Shown: piece after piece, positions 22,593-22,692 of the stretch
Layout: each line of letters opens with the position of its first letter
How positions within the stretch are numbered: position 1 is the first letter of the stretch
NCBI GenBank assembly: GCA_964451885.1
Contig: CAYVJW010000015.1
Location: 1 to 22,692 of the forward strand
Source of the DNA: CAYVJW01 sp964451885
Lineage (GTDB): Bacteria; Patescibacteriota; Gracilibacteria; UBA4473
Length of the DNA stretch: 22,692 nt
Reading direction: 5' to 3'
Notes under the pieces: model-generated
What the model saw: only the letters and a program-made list of their open reading frames with translations
Database searches by the model: none
Told to the model about the DNA's origin: nothing
Translations under genes and position numbers: made by a program

Positions 22593-22692
22593 ATGAAAAC
22601 TCTAATCGTTGATGATGACCTTGTTAATCGTGTTATAGTAAGTGACATTCTCAAAACTCATGGAGAATGTCACTTACTATAACACGATTAAC
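22593..22692 (+). pseudogene. Single-domain response regulator, copy 3, broken by a palindrome
   Basis: It starts MKTLIVDDDLVNRVIVSDILKTHGEC like copies 1 and 2, with a shorter decayed spacer and an AAAGG ribosome site in front. After GEC the frame runs into the second arm of a perfect fold-back palindrome and stops at 22680-22682 after 29 codons. This is a real truncation, a rearrangement or an artefact of the sequence end. Confidence 0.7.
22623..22692. repeat. Perfect 30-bp fold-back palindrome at the window end
   Basis: Bases 22623-22652 are the exact reverse complement of 22663-22692, around a 10-base loop, and the second arm ends at the last base of the window. The inner six bases (ATTCTC, 10 nt, GAGAAT) are also present in copies 1 (21734-21755) and 2 (22203-22224); the outer 24 are not. 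Confidence 0.95.

Overview
The window is a bacterial chromosomal segment that uses the standard genetic code: UGA ends several genes and none is read through. I see no tRNA, rRNA, CRISPR array or prophage. The giant LamG/Ig-like surface protein, the housekeeping genes started without a visible Shine-Dalgarno (SD) sequence and the DUF11-like exported protein fit a Patescibacteria/CPR-type organism, perhaps Peregrinibacteria-like. That placement is inference from gene style only.

Layout. (1) 3-8591: the 3' part of a giant surface protein built from LamG modules and ten Ig-like repeats, open at its 5' end. (2) 8641-10824: a class B penicillin-binding protein. (3) 10925-14083, minus strand: an unknown 349-residue protein with a long structured leader, then tilS and dut. 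(4) 14084-15004: a predicted lipoprotein of unknown role with its own promoter and terminator. (5) 15114-17463: a Wzz-like membrane protein, purM (one base after it) and a ribosome-hibernation-factor-like gene. (6) 17534-18058, minus: a small exported DUF11-like protein with a C-terminal membrane anchor. (7) 18059-19156: accessory DNA with interleaved inverted repeats, a 3'-truncated IS3-family transposase and a hairpin. (8) 19157-22692: a two-component cluster with a membrane histidine kinase, a receiver-kinase hybrid and a tandem array of single-domain receivers. The third receiver breaks off in a perfect 30-bp fold-back palindrome at the window end.

How it fits together. The signalling genes look like one operon (overlapping or closely spaced, good SD sequences). 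The first kinase lacks a receiver and the following genes supply receivers in trans. The receiver copies arose by tandem duplication that carried along the 3' end of the hybrid-kinase gene. Housekeeping genes (PBP, tilS, dut, purM, hpf) lack SD sequences, while the accessory genes (349-residue protein, lipoprotein, kinases, receivers) have them.

Most notable items: the mosaic LamG cassettes of the giant protein, one of which splits an Ig-like repeat; heptanucleotide repeats in three separate intergenic sites; a phased ATGTAAAA motif at the lipoprotein promoter, shared with the unknown 349-residue gene; and the expanding receiver array.
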